This document shows positions 1 through 7,584 of a stretch of 64,000 nt of DNA, one piece after another (within the stretch, counting starts at the first letter, position 1; the number at the start of each line of letters is the position of its first letter). A program made the position numbers and the translations under genes. The stretch covers positions 124,001-188,000 of the forward strand of contig VYDH01000016.1 in NCBI GenBank assembly GCA_009843525.1, written 5' to 3'. The notes under the pieces were generated by a model that saw only the letters and a list, made by a program, of their open reading frames with translations, ran no database searches and was not told the DNA's origin. This stretch comes from Acidimicrobiales bacterium. GTDB lineage: Bacteria > Actinomycetota > Acidimicrobiia > Acidimicrobiales > Poriferisodalaceae.

Positions 1-1
1 C

Positions 2-763
2 CGCGACTTGTGGGAGCCATTCATCGAGGCCGTGCTGGCGCGGGGCGATGTGACGTTCGAATGGGTGAAGGGTCATGCCGGCCAGCGGCTGAACTCTGCT
101 GCTGACGCGCTGGCCGTGCATGCTGCGGGGGCAGGTGCCGGCCAGAGCGGCAATCGGTTCGACGATGACGTGCTCGATCGGCTGAGCGACCCGCGATCGG
201 CACCGCAGCGCCCCGCCAAGGGTGCCGTCAGCACCGACGAGCCGACATCGGGGAACCGGGAGATCACCGGTCACGCCGTGGCCGTGCTGGGCCACCGGCC
301 GCCGGAGCTCGGCGGCTACAACGAGAACCCGGTGTCGCGCAAGGTGCTCCGGCAGTTGAGCGACGTCATTGCGGCCAAGCGCAAGATGCATCCCGATCTC
401 GTCGTGGCCACAGGCCTCGGGCTCGGTGCCGAGACCCTGGGTGCCGAGGCCGCGTTCGCGGCCGGTGTGCCTTATGTCGTAGTGCTGGCGTTCGAGGGCG
501 TCGAGCGGCGGTGGCCGGGGCCGTCACGCCAGCGGTTCGCAGAGCTGCGCCAGCGCGCAGGGCAGGAATTCGTGCTCGCGAACAGCGTGCCGGTGGACAC
601 CGAGGCGTTCGGCAAGGCCATGCGTCGTCGGGACACCTGGTTCATGCACAACTGCGACGAAGCCGTGCTGGTACGTCGCACTGACGATCGCACCTTGGGT
701 GATCTGTATCGGCGTCTTGAAGAAGCGCTGGACGATGTCTGGGTGATCGAGCCCGGCGACTAG
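2..763 (+). CDS. RNase HI-like domain fused to a YpsA/DUF1273-like SLOG domain (5' end outside window)
   Basis: The reading frame is open from base 2, so the start lies upstream. The first ~40 visible residues are the end of an RNase HI fold: RDLWEPF, then WVKGHAG and N-S-A-A-D-A-L-A, which holds the last catalytic Asp region. After a ~40-residue linker comes a Rossmann-like domain (VLGHRPPELGGYN, then ATGLGLGAETLGAEAA, FEGVERRWPGPS, and a final segment with MHNCDEAVLV) that resembles YpsA/DUF1273 of the SLOG superfamily, whose members bind nucleotides or nucleotide-like ligands. RNase H cleaves RNA in RNA:DNA hybrids; the role of the SLOG part is unknown. The stop codon shares the 4-base CTAG with the stop of the convergent neighbour. 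Domain identity is from motif recognition only. Confidence 0.75.
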   Translation, partial: RDLWEPFIEAVLARGDVTFEWVKGHAGQRLNSAADALAVHAAGAGAGQSGNRFDDDVLDRLSDPRSAPQRPAKGAVSTDEPTSGNREITGHAVAVLGHRPPELGGYNENPVSRKVLRQLSDVIAAKRKMHPDLVVATGLGLGAETLGAEAAFAAGVPYVVVLAFEGVERRWPGPSRQRFAELRQRAGQEFVLANSVPVDTEAFGKAMRRRDTWFMHNCDEAVLVRRTDDRTLGDLYRRLEEALDDVWVIEPGD

Positions 764-1218
764 TCGCCGTCGGCAGGAGCCTCGACGAGCGCAGCCAGCC
801 GTTCGAGCGTCTTCTCCATGTTCGGCACGTTCTTGCGGTGGGCCCCGATGAGCTCGACACTGCGCGGCAGCTTCGCAGTCGACCAGTCGAAGGTCTCGCG
901 CACCAGCGTGGCGCCGCCGGGCTGGGGCTCAAGCTGGTAGCTCCAGCGTTGGCCCTGCCAGTGCGCCCAGGTGATCAGGCGGTTCTCCTCGAACTCCAGC
1001 ACACGATTCTTCACGGTGTAGGAGACGCCCACCTTGATACGCATCGAGAACGTGCTGCCCAGCGTGAGCGGTGCATTGCTGGTGGTCAGGCGAGCCAGTG
1101 TTCCCGAGCCGTCGATTTCGCAATGACGGCGGGGATCGGTCAGCACGGCGAAGATCTTCTCCGCGGGGGCGGCGATGAGCCGCTCGACACTCACGCTCCG
1201 CTGGGTCGGCTTGGCCAT
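760..1218 (-). CDS. SRPBCC/START-like (polyketide cyclase/dehydrase superfamily) protein
   Basis: A 152-residue protein with the helix-grip pattern of SRPBCC proteins: an N-terminal strand SVERLIAAPAEKIFAVLTDP (the usual 'I.AP...VF..L.DP' opening), a run of beta strands through LITWAHWQGQRW, a VRETFDW strand near residue 110, and a C-terminal amphipathic helix (NMEKTLERLAALVE). Such domains form a hydrophobic cavity that binds a small lipophilic ligand; no substrate can be named. It starts at ATG 1218 with AAAGGAC upstream. It is convergent with the preceding gene and lies 24 bases downstream of the thioredoxin-lipoprotein gene on the same strand, so the two may be cotranscribed. Confidence 0.7.
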   Translation of the reverse strand: MAKPTQRSVSVERLIAAPAEKIFAVLTDPRRHCEIDGSGTLARLTTSNAPLTLGSTFSMRIKVGVSYTVKNRVLEFEENRLITWAHWQGQRWSYQLEPQPGGATLVRETFDWSTAKLPRSVELIGAHRKNVPNMEKTLERLAALVEAPADGD

Positions 1219-1242
1219 GCTGTCCTTTGGGCGGGATCGGCC

Positions 1243-1857
1243 TCAGGCGGGCGTGAGGGCGTCTTGCACGATGTCGGGCGGGGGAGTGCCGCCGCCGCGC
1301 TCGATGCTGCCGTCGGCTCGCACCAGCACCCACCTCGGCTGGTAGCTCACGCCGAGCTGACCCCACAGCTCGCCGTCTTCGTTGGCGACCTGCGGGACGT
1401 CGCCCAGCTGGTGCTTGGCCACGAAGCGCCGGTACGAATCCTGGGAGTCGCCGCCGGGCACACCCACCAGGACCAAGCTGTCGCCGTGCTCCGCCTTCAG
1501 CGCTGCGACCGCAGGCGCTTCACGATTGCACGCCGGTCACCAAGGCGCCCAGAACCACAGGAGGACGTCGTTCCCGGCTGTCGCAGCCAGATCGAATTGC
1601 TGCCCGTCGAGCAGCGCACCTTCCAGCAGCAGGATCTCGGCTCGGTTCTCCTGTGCGACAGCGGCGGTGGCAGCCGGCTCGGCAGCCGCAGCGGTGTCAG
1701 CGCCGCCGGCCGTGGTCGCGGGCGCCTCGGCAGCAGATGTCGTGGCCGCGGTGTCGCGGGACACGCTGACCTCGACGCTCCCGCAGCCGGCCAGAACGCC
1801 GAGGCCTGCCAGCCCGGCCAGCAGCACGATGACCGCTCGGTACCGCGGATGCGTCAC
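1243..1857 (-). CDS. Thioredoxin-fold lipoprotein with in-frame UGA at the redox-active Cys (candidate selenoprotein)
   Basis: Read through one TGA (1537-1539), this is a 204-residue protein. It starts at ATG 1857 with a signal peptide and lipobox (VLAGC, Cys at about residue 25), so it should be a lipoprotein outside the membrane. An Ala/Thr-rich linker (~residues 30-70) leads to a TlpA/ResA-like thioredoxin domain: VLLWFWAPW, then TGA, then PACNREAPAVAAL, LVLVGVPGGDSQDSYRRF, and YQPRWVLVRADG with the cis-Pro region. The stop codon falls exactly on the first Cys of W-C-x-x-C, giving W-U-P-A-C. The downstream part stays in frame with full family similarity for 97 residues. A hairpin suited to SECIS function follows (separate entry). 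The alternative is a TGC-to-TGA nonsense mutation or sequencing error; the match of position, frame and hairpin favours selenocysteine. Confidence 0.7.
1499..1519 (-). promoter_or_regulatory. Candidate bacterial SECIS hairpin downstream of UGA 1537-1539
   Basis: In the mRNA sense the 21 bases fold into a lower 5-bp stem AGCGC/GCGCT, a single bulged C on the 5' side, an upper 3-bp stem TGC/GCA, and a GGTC loop. The loop begins 26 bases after the UGA. Known features of bacterial SECIS elements are a small apical loop with G at its start at a spacing of roughly 16-37 bases, and in E. coli fdhF a loop G-U pair and a bulged U that SelB contacts. This hairpin has the loop G-U and a bulge 3 bp below the loop. 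The fold was worked out by hand and free energy was not calculated. Confidence 0.55.
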
Positions 1858-1913
1858 CTTGCCGAGCCTATCCCTGGGCCTGGAATGGGAGAGCGCGGGT
1901 TACATTCGGCTCG

Positions 1914-2003
1914 GTGAGCACCCGGGCGCTGATTGCTTTGGCTCTCGTCACCGGGATGGTCATCCTGATGGCGTTCGCGGTCCAGGTGCTCATCGCGCTG
2001 TAG
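1914..2003 (+). CDS. Possible 29-residue single-span membrane peptide
   Basis: GTG 1914 opens a 29-codon frame ending in TAG 2001-2003. The product is one hydrophobic helix (STRALIALALVTGMVIL and onward to VQVLIAL). A TACATT box at 1901-1906 lies 7 bases before the GTG, the spacing seen at several other leaderless starts in this window. It sits between the divergent lipoprotein gene and lpd. No homologue can be named; it could be a real small membrane protein or chance. Confidence 0.35.
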   Translation: MSTRALIALALVTGMVILMAFAVQVLIAL

Positions 2004-2083
2004 CGCTGTCTGGCCCGGCCGCAGCGCATGCTGCGCGGCCCCGGTGCGAACCGGTCGAGAACTCGGCGTACCCTCGTCGCGCG

Positions 2084-3547
2084 ATGGCAGATGACACGAA
2101 TACCGGCGAGACAGGCAGTCCGGTTCGGTACGACCTTGTGGTGATCGGCGGGGGCCCCGCGGGCTACGGGGCAGCCTTGTATGCCGGCGCCGCAGGCATG
2201 AGCGTCGCCCTCGTGGAGCGCGACCGGCTCGGCGGGACGTGCCTGCATCGAGGCTGCATTCCCGCCAAGGAACTGCTCGAGACCGCTGCCGTCTGGCGTA
2301 CCGTCGGCGAGGCCGCCGAATTCGGCGTGAACGTCGAGCCGCCGGAGCTGGACTTCGGCGTCTCGCAGGGCCGCAAACAGCGCATTGTCGACGGTCTCGA
2401 GAACGGGGTGAAGGGGCTGCTGCGCCGCCGCAAGGTCACCACCTACGAAGGCACGGGACGGCTGTGTGCCGATCGTTCCGTCGAGGTCGAAGCAGGCGAG
2501 TCCGGCACCCAGACGTTGCAGGGAGACCACGTCCTGCTCGCAGCAGGATCAGTGCCGATCACGCTGCCCGGCTTCGATCGTGACGGCACGCTGGTGATGA
2601 CCTCCGACGAGGTGCTCGCACTCGACGAGGTGCCGAGCCGAGTCGCTGTGATCGGCGGGGGGGCCATCGGCTGCGAGTTCGCTTCGATGCTCGCCGACCT
2701 TGGCGCCGAGGTCACCGTGCTCGAGTACGCGCCGCAGATCATCCCCGGTGTCGACGCCGACATTGCCAAGGCCCTCGCTCGGGCGTTCTCCAAGCGGGGA
2801 ATCACAGTGCTCACTGGCTGCCGGGTCACCGCGCACAAGCCGGGCGGTGGCGGCACGACCGTGCAGTACGAGATCGCTCCCCGGTCTGGCGATGGCGACA
2901 TGGTGGACGCGTCCCTCGAGGTCGACGCCGTGGTGGTGTCGGTGGGACGCCGGCCGTACCCGGATCATCTCGGCCTCGACGGCACCGGGGTCAAGCTCGA
3001 CGAGCGGGGCTTCGTCGTGGCCGACGAGATGTGCCGCACCACCATGGCCGGCGTCTATGCCATCGGCGATCTAATCAATACGCCGCAGCTCGCCCATGTC
3101 GGGTTCGCGGAGGCAATCGTGGCCACCAAGGACATGCTCGGCGAGCACCCGGCGCCTGTCGACTACGCAAACGTTCCTTGGGCGATCTACTGCCATCCCG
3201 AGGTGGCGTTTGCGGGGCTCACCGAGTCGGCGGCTCGCGAGGCCGGCTACGACGTAGTGGCGTCGAAGCACCGCTTCACCGGCAACTCGCGGGCGATGAT
3301 CGTCAACGACACCGAAGGACTCGTCAAGATCGTGGCCGAACGCGAAGCCGACGGCACCGCTGGGCGCGTGCTCGGCGTTCACATGATGGGACCGTGGGTC
3401 ACCGAGCAGCTCGGTCAGGGCTACCTGGCGGTGAACTGGGAGGCCACAGTCGCCGAGGTGGCGGCGCTCGTGCAGCCCCACCCGACGCTGTCAGAACTCT
3501 TCGGCGAGACGATGCTCTCGCTCACCGGGCGAGGTCTGCACGGATGA
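2084..3547 (+). CDS. lpd: Dihydrolipoamide dehydrogenase (E3)
   Basis: This FAD enzyme reoxidises dihydrolipoamide on E2 of 2-oxoacid dehydrogenase complexes, passing electrons to NAD+. The 487-residue protein has the FAD site VVIGGGPAGYGAA (~19-31), the redox disulfide GGTCLHRGCIPAK (Cys53 and Cys58), the NAD site VAVIGGGAIGCEFA (~185), the second FAD motif VYAIGDLI (~325) and the C-terminal HPTLSE with the catalytic His. ATG 2084 was chosen because the similarity begins just after it; a long upstream extension in the same frame is spurious. TACCCT at 2069-2074 lies 9 bases before it. It is followed after 39 bases by sucB and lipBA, so the operon builds and lipoylates one complex. Confidence 0.93.
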   Translation: MADDTNTGETGSPVRYDLVVIGGGPAGYGAALYAGAAGMSVALVERDRLGGTCLHRGCIPAKELLETAAVWRTVGEAAEFGVNVEPPELDFGVSQGRKQRIVDGLENGVKGLLRRRKVTTYEGTGRLCADRSVEVEAGESGTQTLQGDHVLLAAGSVPITLPGFDRDGTLVMTSDEVLALDEVPSRVAVIGGGAIGCEFASMLADLGAEVTVLEYAPQIIPGVDADIAKALARAFSKRGITVLTGCRVTAHKPGGGGTTVQYEIAPRSGDGDMVDASLEVDAVVVSVGRRPYPDHLGLDGTGVKLDERGFVVADEMCRTTMAGVYAIGDLINTPQLAHVGFAEAIVATKDMLGEHPAPVDYANVPWAIYCHPEVAFAGLTESAAREAGYDVVASKHRFTGNSRAMIVNDTEGLVKIVAEREADGTAGRVLGVHMMGPWVTEQLGQGYLAVNWEATVAEVAALVQPHPTLSELFGETMLSLTGRGLHG

Positions 3548-3586
3548 GCCCGGCAGCAGCCGCCGTGCGCCGTTCAGGGGCGCGAC

Positions 3587-4996
3587 ATGGCTGACTTGGT
3601 GCTGCCCCAGCTCGGCGAAACGGTCACCGAAGGCACCATTACCCGCTGGTTCAAAAACCCGGGCGATTCGATCGCGGTGGGCGAGGTGCTCTACGAGGTG
3701 TCGACCGACAAGGTCGACAGCGAAGTGCCCTCGCCGATGGAAGGCGTCATTACCGAGATTCGCGTCCCCGAGGGCGAGACGGTGGACGTCGGGACGGTGC
3801 TGGCGATCGTGGAGCTGGCCGAAGGCGCTGTCGCGCCGCCGCCCGATGCGGCAATCCCCGTGCCCAGCGGCACGCCGTCAGAACTGGCTGCGGCTCCCGC
3901 GACCGCGCCGGCAGCGGCCGATCCGCCAGCGGCTCCCGCCGTTGCACCGGTTGCTGCGCCTGCTGCTGCTGCTGCACCGGCCAACGGTGCGGCGAACGGG
4001 CCCACAACCGAGCATGGCAGTCATCTGCTCTCGCCCGTTGTCCGACGCTTGGTGCGGGAGCACGGTCTCGACCCCGCGGCCCTCGTGGGCACGGGCGTGG
4101 GCGGTCGCATCACACGCTCCGACGTGCTGAACGCCATCGACGAGCGGCAACGCACCGCAGCTGTGAGCGCGGGCCCCACGACGGCGACGGCGAGACCGGC
4201 CGCCGGCGAACGCTCTGCGGCGCCCACCCCGCCGCCGGTGCCGGCACCAGTCGCTGCCGCTGCCGCTGCTGAATGGACCGACGGCGACTCGCGCTACGAA
4301 TCGTTCAACAACATCCGGCGCCGCACGGGCGAGCACATGGTCAACTCCATGGCCACGTCGCCGCATGCCCTCACTGTCGTCGAGGTCGACTACGAGAACG
4401 TGGAGCAGGTGCGCCGGGCTCACCGAGAGGCGTGGCGGGCTGCGGAGGGATTCAGCCTCACCTACCTGCCGTTCATCGTGGTCGCCGTGGCAGATGCCCT
4501 GGCTCACTGGCCACGGCTCAACGCCTCGGTGGAAGACGGCGGCCTGCGCATCTGGCGCCGTCGCAACGTGGGCGTCGCGGTCGACCTCGACTACGACGGG
4601 CTGATCGTGCCGGTGCTGCGCGATGCCGACTCGTTCAGCTTGCGCGGCGTTGCCCGCACGATGAACGAGCTCGCGGCGCGCGCCCGGGAGCGGCGCCTGA
4701 CACCCGACGACATCAGCGGCGGCACGTTCACCATCTCCAACAACGGATCATTCGGCACCTACACCACTGCCGCCATCATCAACCAACCCCAGGTTGCTGT
4801 GCTCTCGACCGACGGCGTCGCCCGGCGCCCAGTCGTGGTCACAGATCGTTTCGGCAACGAGAGCATCGCCGTGCATTCGGTGGGCCACCTTGCGATGGGC
4901 TGGGATCACCGTGCGTTCGACGGCAGCTATGCCGCAGGCTTCCTAGGCCACATCCGCCAGATGCTCGAACAGCACGACTGGGGAGCGGAGTTCTAA
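3587..4996 (+). CDS. sucB: 2-oxoacid dehydrogenase E2 (dihydrolipoamide acyltransferase, succinyltransferase-like)
   Basis: The 469-residue E2 carries the swinging lipoyl arm and transfers the acyl group to CoA. Layout: a lipoyl domain (1-76) with STDKVDSEV, the lipoylated Lys near 42; a long Ala/Pro-rich linker; a peripheral subunit-binding domain (~146-183, LLSPVVRRLVREHGLD then GRITRSDVL); a second Ala/Pro linker; and the catalytic domain (~235-469) ending in the HRAFDG active-site motif. Only one lipoyl domain is present, whereas mycobacterial DlaT has two. ATG 3587 follows CAGGGGCGAC. E1 is not in the window, so succinyl versus another acyl specificity cannot be fixed. Confidence 0.85.
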   Translation: MADLVLPQLGETVTEGTITRWFKNPGDSIAVGEVLYEVSTDKVDSEVPSPMEGVITEIRVPEGETVDVGTVLAIVELAEGAVAPPPDAAIPVPSGTPSELAAAPATAPAAADPPAAPAVAPVAAPAAAAAPANGAANGPTTEHGSHLLSPVVRRLVREHGLDPAALVGTGVGGRITRSDVLNAIDERQRTAAVSAGPTTATARPAAGERSAAPTPPPVPAPVAAAAAAEWTDGDSRYESFNNIRRRTGEHMVNSMATSPHALTVVEVDYENVEQVRRAHREAWRAAEGFSLTYLPFIVVAVADALAHWPRLNASVEDGGLRIWRRRNVGVAVDLDYDGLIVPVLRDADSFSLRGVARTMNELAARARERRLTPDDISGGTFTISNNGSFGTYTTAAIINQPQVAVLSTDGVARRPVVVTDRFGNESIAVHSVGHLAMGWDHRAFDGSYAAGFLGHIRQMLEQHDWGAEF

Positions 4997-4998
4997 CT

Positions 4999-6681
4999 GT
5001 GCACTCCGTGCTGCAGGTGCGCTGGCTCGGAAGGGTCGGCTTCCGCGAAGCGCTCGACTTGCAGCGGCGCCTGTGGGCGCACAGCGCGGACAACTACCTG
5101 CTTCTGCTTGAACACCACCACGTCTTCACTGCGGGTCCGAGCGCAGACGAGGCCAACCTGCTCGTCGATCCCGGCGAGGTCGGCGCCGACTGCGTCCGCA
5201 TCGACCGCGGCGGCGACTTCACCTACCACGGTCCCGGCCAACTCGTCGGCTACCCGATCCTGACGCTGCCCGGTCGCCGCGGCGGCGGACTCGCCGAGAC
5301 AGCGGCGTACGTGTGCGACCTGGAACAGGTGCTCATCGACGCGCTGTCCGACTTGGGACTACCTGGCTGTGGCCGACTGCACGGGTATCCCGGCGTTTGG
5401 ACGGACCTCGACGGTACCCCTCGCAAGATCGCCGCCATCGGCGTGCGCCTCAGCCGCGGCCGCACGATGCACGGCTTCGCGCTCAACGTCGAGACGGATC
5501 TGTCGTGGTTCGACCGGATCATCCCGTGCGGCATCCGCGACTTCCGGCCGACGGCATTGCGAGCCGAGGGCTGCGCAGCGACCATGCGCGAGGTGGCCGA
5601 TGCTGTAGTCCGCCGCGCGGCCGAGCGATGGGGCGAAGCCGGCCGCGAGCGCGCAGAAGTGGCGTGGCGCCACCGGCCATCCGACCTCAGCGCCTTCAGC
5701 CGGGGTCTTGGACCGGGACAAGCGTCTGGCCCGGTTGACGTCTCGCCGCCGCGCAGCCTCGCCCGTCTTGCACAGGCGGGAGTCAACGGCGGGCTGGGGC
5801 TGGACGAGCGGAAGCCGTCATGGCTGCGTGCCCGGGTGGACGTGAACGAGGGCTATCTGCGGCTGCGTCGGGTGATGCGCCAGCACGACCTGGTGACGGT
5901 GTGCGAGGAGGCCGGCTGCCCGAACATCTTCGAGTGCTGGGGGGCGGGCACGGCCACGTTCATGCTCAACGGCGAACGCTGCACGCGTGCATGCGGCTTC
6001 TGTCTCGTGGATACTCGCCAACCAGCACCTCTCGACCCCGGCGAGCCCCGCCGCGTGGCCGACGCGGTCGCCGAGATGGAGCTGGATCATGCGGTGGTGA
6101 CCGCCGTGGCCCGGGACGATCTTCCCGATGGCGGGGCCACCGCGTTCGCCGAGACCATCGCTGCCATCCGGGCCCAGTCGCCGGGCACGACGGTCGAGGT
6201 GCTCGTTCCCGACTTCGGCGGCGACGCTGCCTCGCTGCAGACCGTCCTCGACGCGAGCCCCGACATTCTGAATCACAACATCGAGACCGTCGCCCGGCTG
6301 CAGCGGGCGGTGCGGCCCTCGGCCGGTTACGCACGCAGCCTCGCCCTGCTGGCGCGCAGCGCCTCGGCGGGGCACGTCACCAAGTCGGGCATCATCGTCG
6401 GCATGGGCGAGGATGACGCGGAGGTCGACCTCGCGCTGGCCGACCTGGCGGCCGTAGGCGTGAGCATCGTCACGATCGGCCAGTACCTGCGACCGACAAG
6501 CCATCACATTCCGGTAGCCCGCTGGGTGCCGCCCGAGTCCTTTGAACGTTGGCGGGAGGTGGGCGCGGGGCTCGACATCGACCATGTCGAGTCGAGTCCG
6601 CTCACCCGTTCGAGCTACCACGCCGCCGAGTCCGCAGCGGCCGTGCAGCTCACCCCCCGCGCCCACCCCACCCCGGCCTAG
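4999..6681 (+). CDS. lipB-lipA: Fused octanoyltransferase-lipoyl synthase (LipB-LipA)
   Basis: One uninterrupted 560-residue frame joins both steps of lipoate assembly. Residues ~1-225 are LipB, which moves octanoate from ACP to the E2/H-protein Lys: RGGDFTYHGPGQLVGYPI (~75), PRKIAAIGVR with the active Lys (~143) and IIPCGI with the nucleophile Cys (~176). After a ~35-residue linker, residues ~260-555 are LipA, the radical-SAM sulfur inserter: the auxiliary-cluster motif CEEAGCPNIFEC (CX4CX5C, ~302-313), the radical SAM motif CTRACGFC (CX3CX2C, ~328-335) and the C-terminal RSSY (~537). GTG 4999 begins 2 bases after sucB stops. I see no stop or convincing restart in the linker. The two enzymes are normally separate adjacent genes. 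Confidence 0.9.
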   Translation: MHSVLQVRWLGRVGFREALDLQRRLWAHSADNYLLLLEHHHVFTAGPSADEANLLVDPGEVGADCVRIDRGGDFTYHGPGQLVGYPILTLPGRRGGGLAETAAYVCDLEQVLIDALSDLGLPGCGRLHGYPGVWTDLDGTPRKIAAIGVRLSRGRTMHGFALNVETDLSWFDRIIPCGIRDFRPTALRAEGCAATMREVADAVVRRAAERWGEAGRERAEVAWRHRPSDLSAFSRGLGPGQASGPVDVSPPRSLARLAQAGVNGGLGLDERKPSWLRARVDVNEGYLRLRRVMRQHDLVTVCEEAGCPNIFECWGAGTATFMLNGERCTRACGFCLVDTRQPAPLDPGEPRRVADAVAEMELDHAVVTAVARDDLPDGGATAFAETIAAIRAQSPGTTVEVLVPDFGGDAASLQTVLDASPDILNHNIETVARLQRAVRPSAGYARSLALLARSASAGHVTKSGIIVGMGEDDAEVDLALADLAAVGVSIVTIGQYLRPTSHHIPVARWVPPESFERWREVGAGLDIDHVESSPLTRSSYHAAESAAAVQLTPRAHPTPA

Positions 6682-6711
6682 CGCGCCCCGGTCAGCGAGA
6701 GACAGCGCACG

Positions 6712-7563
6712 ATGGCTGAGGGCGCACCGGTGGATGTGGCGACGGTGATGTGCCAGTGGGCCGCAGGGGGGCTGGCCTACCTGTGGGTGACCACGCGCCG
6801 GCAGGAAGTCGGGCTCGGTTACGGCTGGCTGCTGCGCTCGCTCTACGCAGTAATCGCCGCCATCGGGGCTGTCACCGGCCTCGTGTTCCAGCCGAACGCC
6901 GTGCGTGACATGGCCTGCATTGCGATGGCGCTGTGCGCCGGTGCGACACTCGTGCGTTCGGCCGTGCCCAACGTGCCCACAGAGGATCGCAAGGCGCCGA
7001 CCGGCGATGCTGGCAGCGACGGTGCGGCACCAGCCGCATCCTCACCGGGGAGGACGATCGAGGGCTTCGACCCGCGCTGGGACCTCGCAGCGCCTCTCGT
7101 CGGACTGCTCGGGGTCATCGCTGCAGGACTCGGCGCGAGCGGCGACACCGCACCGGCGCTCCACCTCGCGCGTGTCGTTGTCGGCGCTGCGTTTCTGGGC
7201 GTAGTGAGCAACGCGATGCTGCTCGGCCACTGGTACCTCGTGCAACCCGGTCTGCGCCGCGAACCGCTGCGAGAACTCGTGCGCCATCTCGGCGGCATTT
7301 GGCCCATCGAGGTGGGATTGCTGCTGCTGCCCACCGGCATGATTGCGGTGCTGACCGGCACCATCGACGACGGCTACGGCGGGCTGCTGGGCTGGTTCTG
7401 GGTTGCCTGCGCGGTCACCACCGTGGCGCTGGCCGCGGTGGCCATGGCGGCGCTGCGCGAACGCCAGTACGCGGCCGTCATGGCGGCCACCGGGCTGCTC
7501 TACCTGGCGATCCTCACGGGCTTCGGCACCGACCTCGTGGCGCGCCTCACCCTCGCCGGCTAG
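6712..7563 (+). CDS. Polytopic membrane protein of unknown function (about 8 TM)
   Basis: A 283-residue protein with about eight hydrophobic segments, near residues 8-25, 40-60, 65-82, 120-140, 152-175, 195-215, 223-245 and 250-272. A polar loop rich in Ala/Pro/Asp (~85-115) separates TM3 and TM4. A GHWYLVQPGLRREPLRELVRH stretch after TM5 is the most distinctive segment. No nucleotide-binding or catalytic motif is visible and I do not recognise the family. It starts 30 bases after lipB-lipA in the same direction, so it may be the last gene of the lpd operon, and is convergent with the crotonase. Confidence 0.6.
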   Translation: MAEGAPVDVATVMCQWAAGGLAYLWVTTRRQEVGLGYGWLLRSLYAVIAAIGAVTGLVFQPNAVRDMACIAMALCAGATLVRSAVPNVPTEDRKAPTGDAGSDGAAPAASSPGRTIEGFDPRWDLAAPLVGLLGVIAAGLGASGDTAPALHLARVVVGAAFLGVVSNAMLLGHWYLVQPGLRREPLRELVRHLGGIWPIEVGLLLLPTGMIAVLTGTIDDGYGGLLGWFWVACAVTTVALAAVAMAALRERQYAAVMAATGLLYLAILTGFGTDLVARLTLAG

Positions 7564-7584
7564 CGCCGTTCAGCGGCTGAGCGG

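Noticed and set aside
838-1917. 359-residue plus-strand frame over the START-like and lipoprotein genes
   Set aside because: It is the high-GC shadow of two minus-strand genes with clear families and has no recognisable motif or start signal.
1382-2083. Upstream extension of lpd by ~234 codons
   Set aside because: The extension is antisense to the lipoprotein gene and lacks similarity; E3 proteins start just before the FAD motif, as with ATG 2084.
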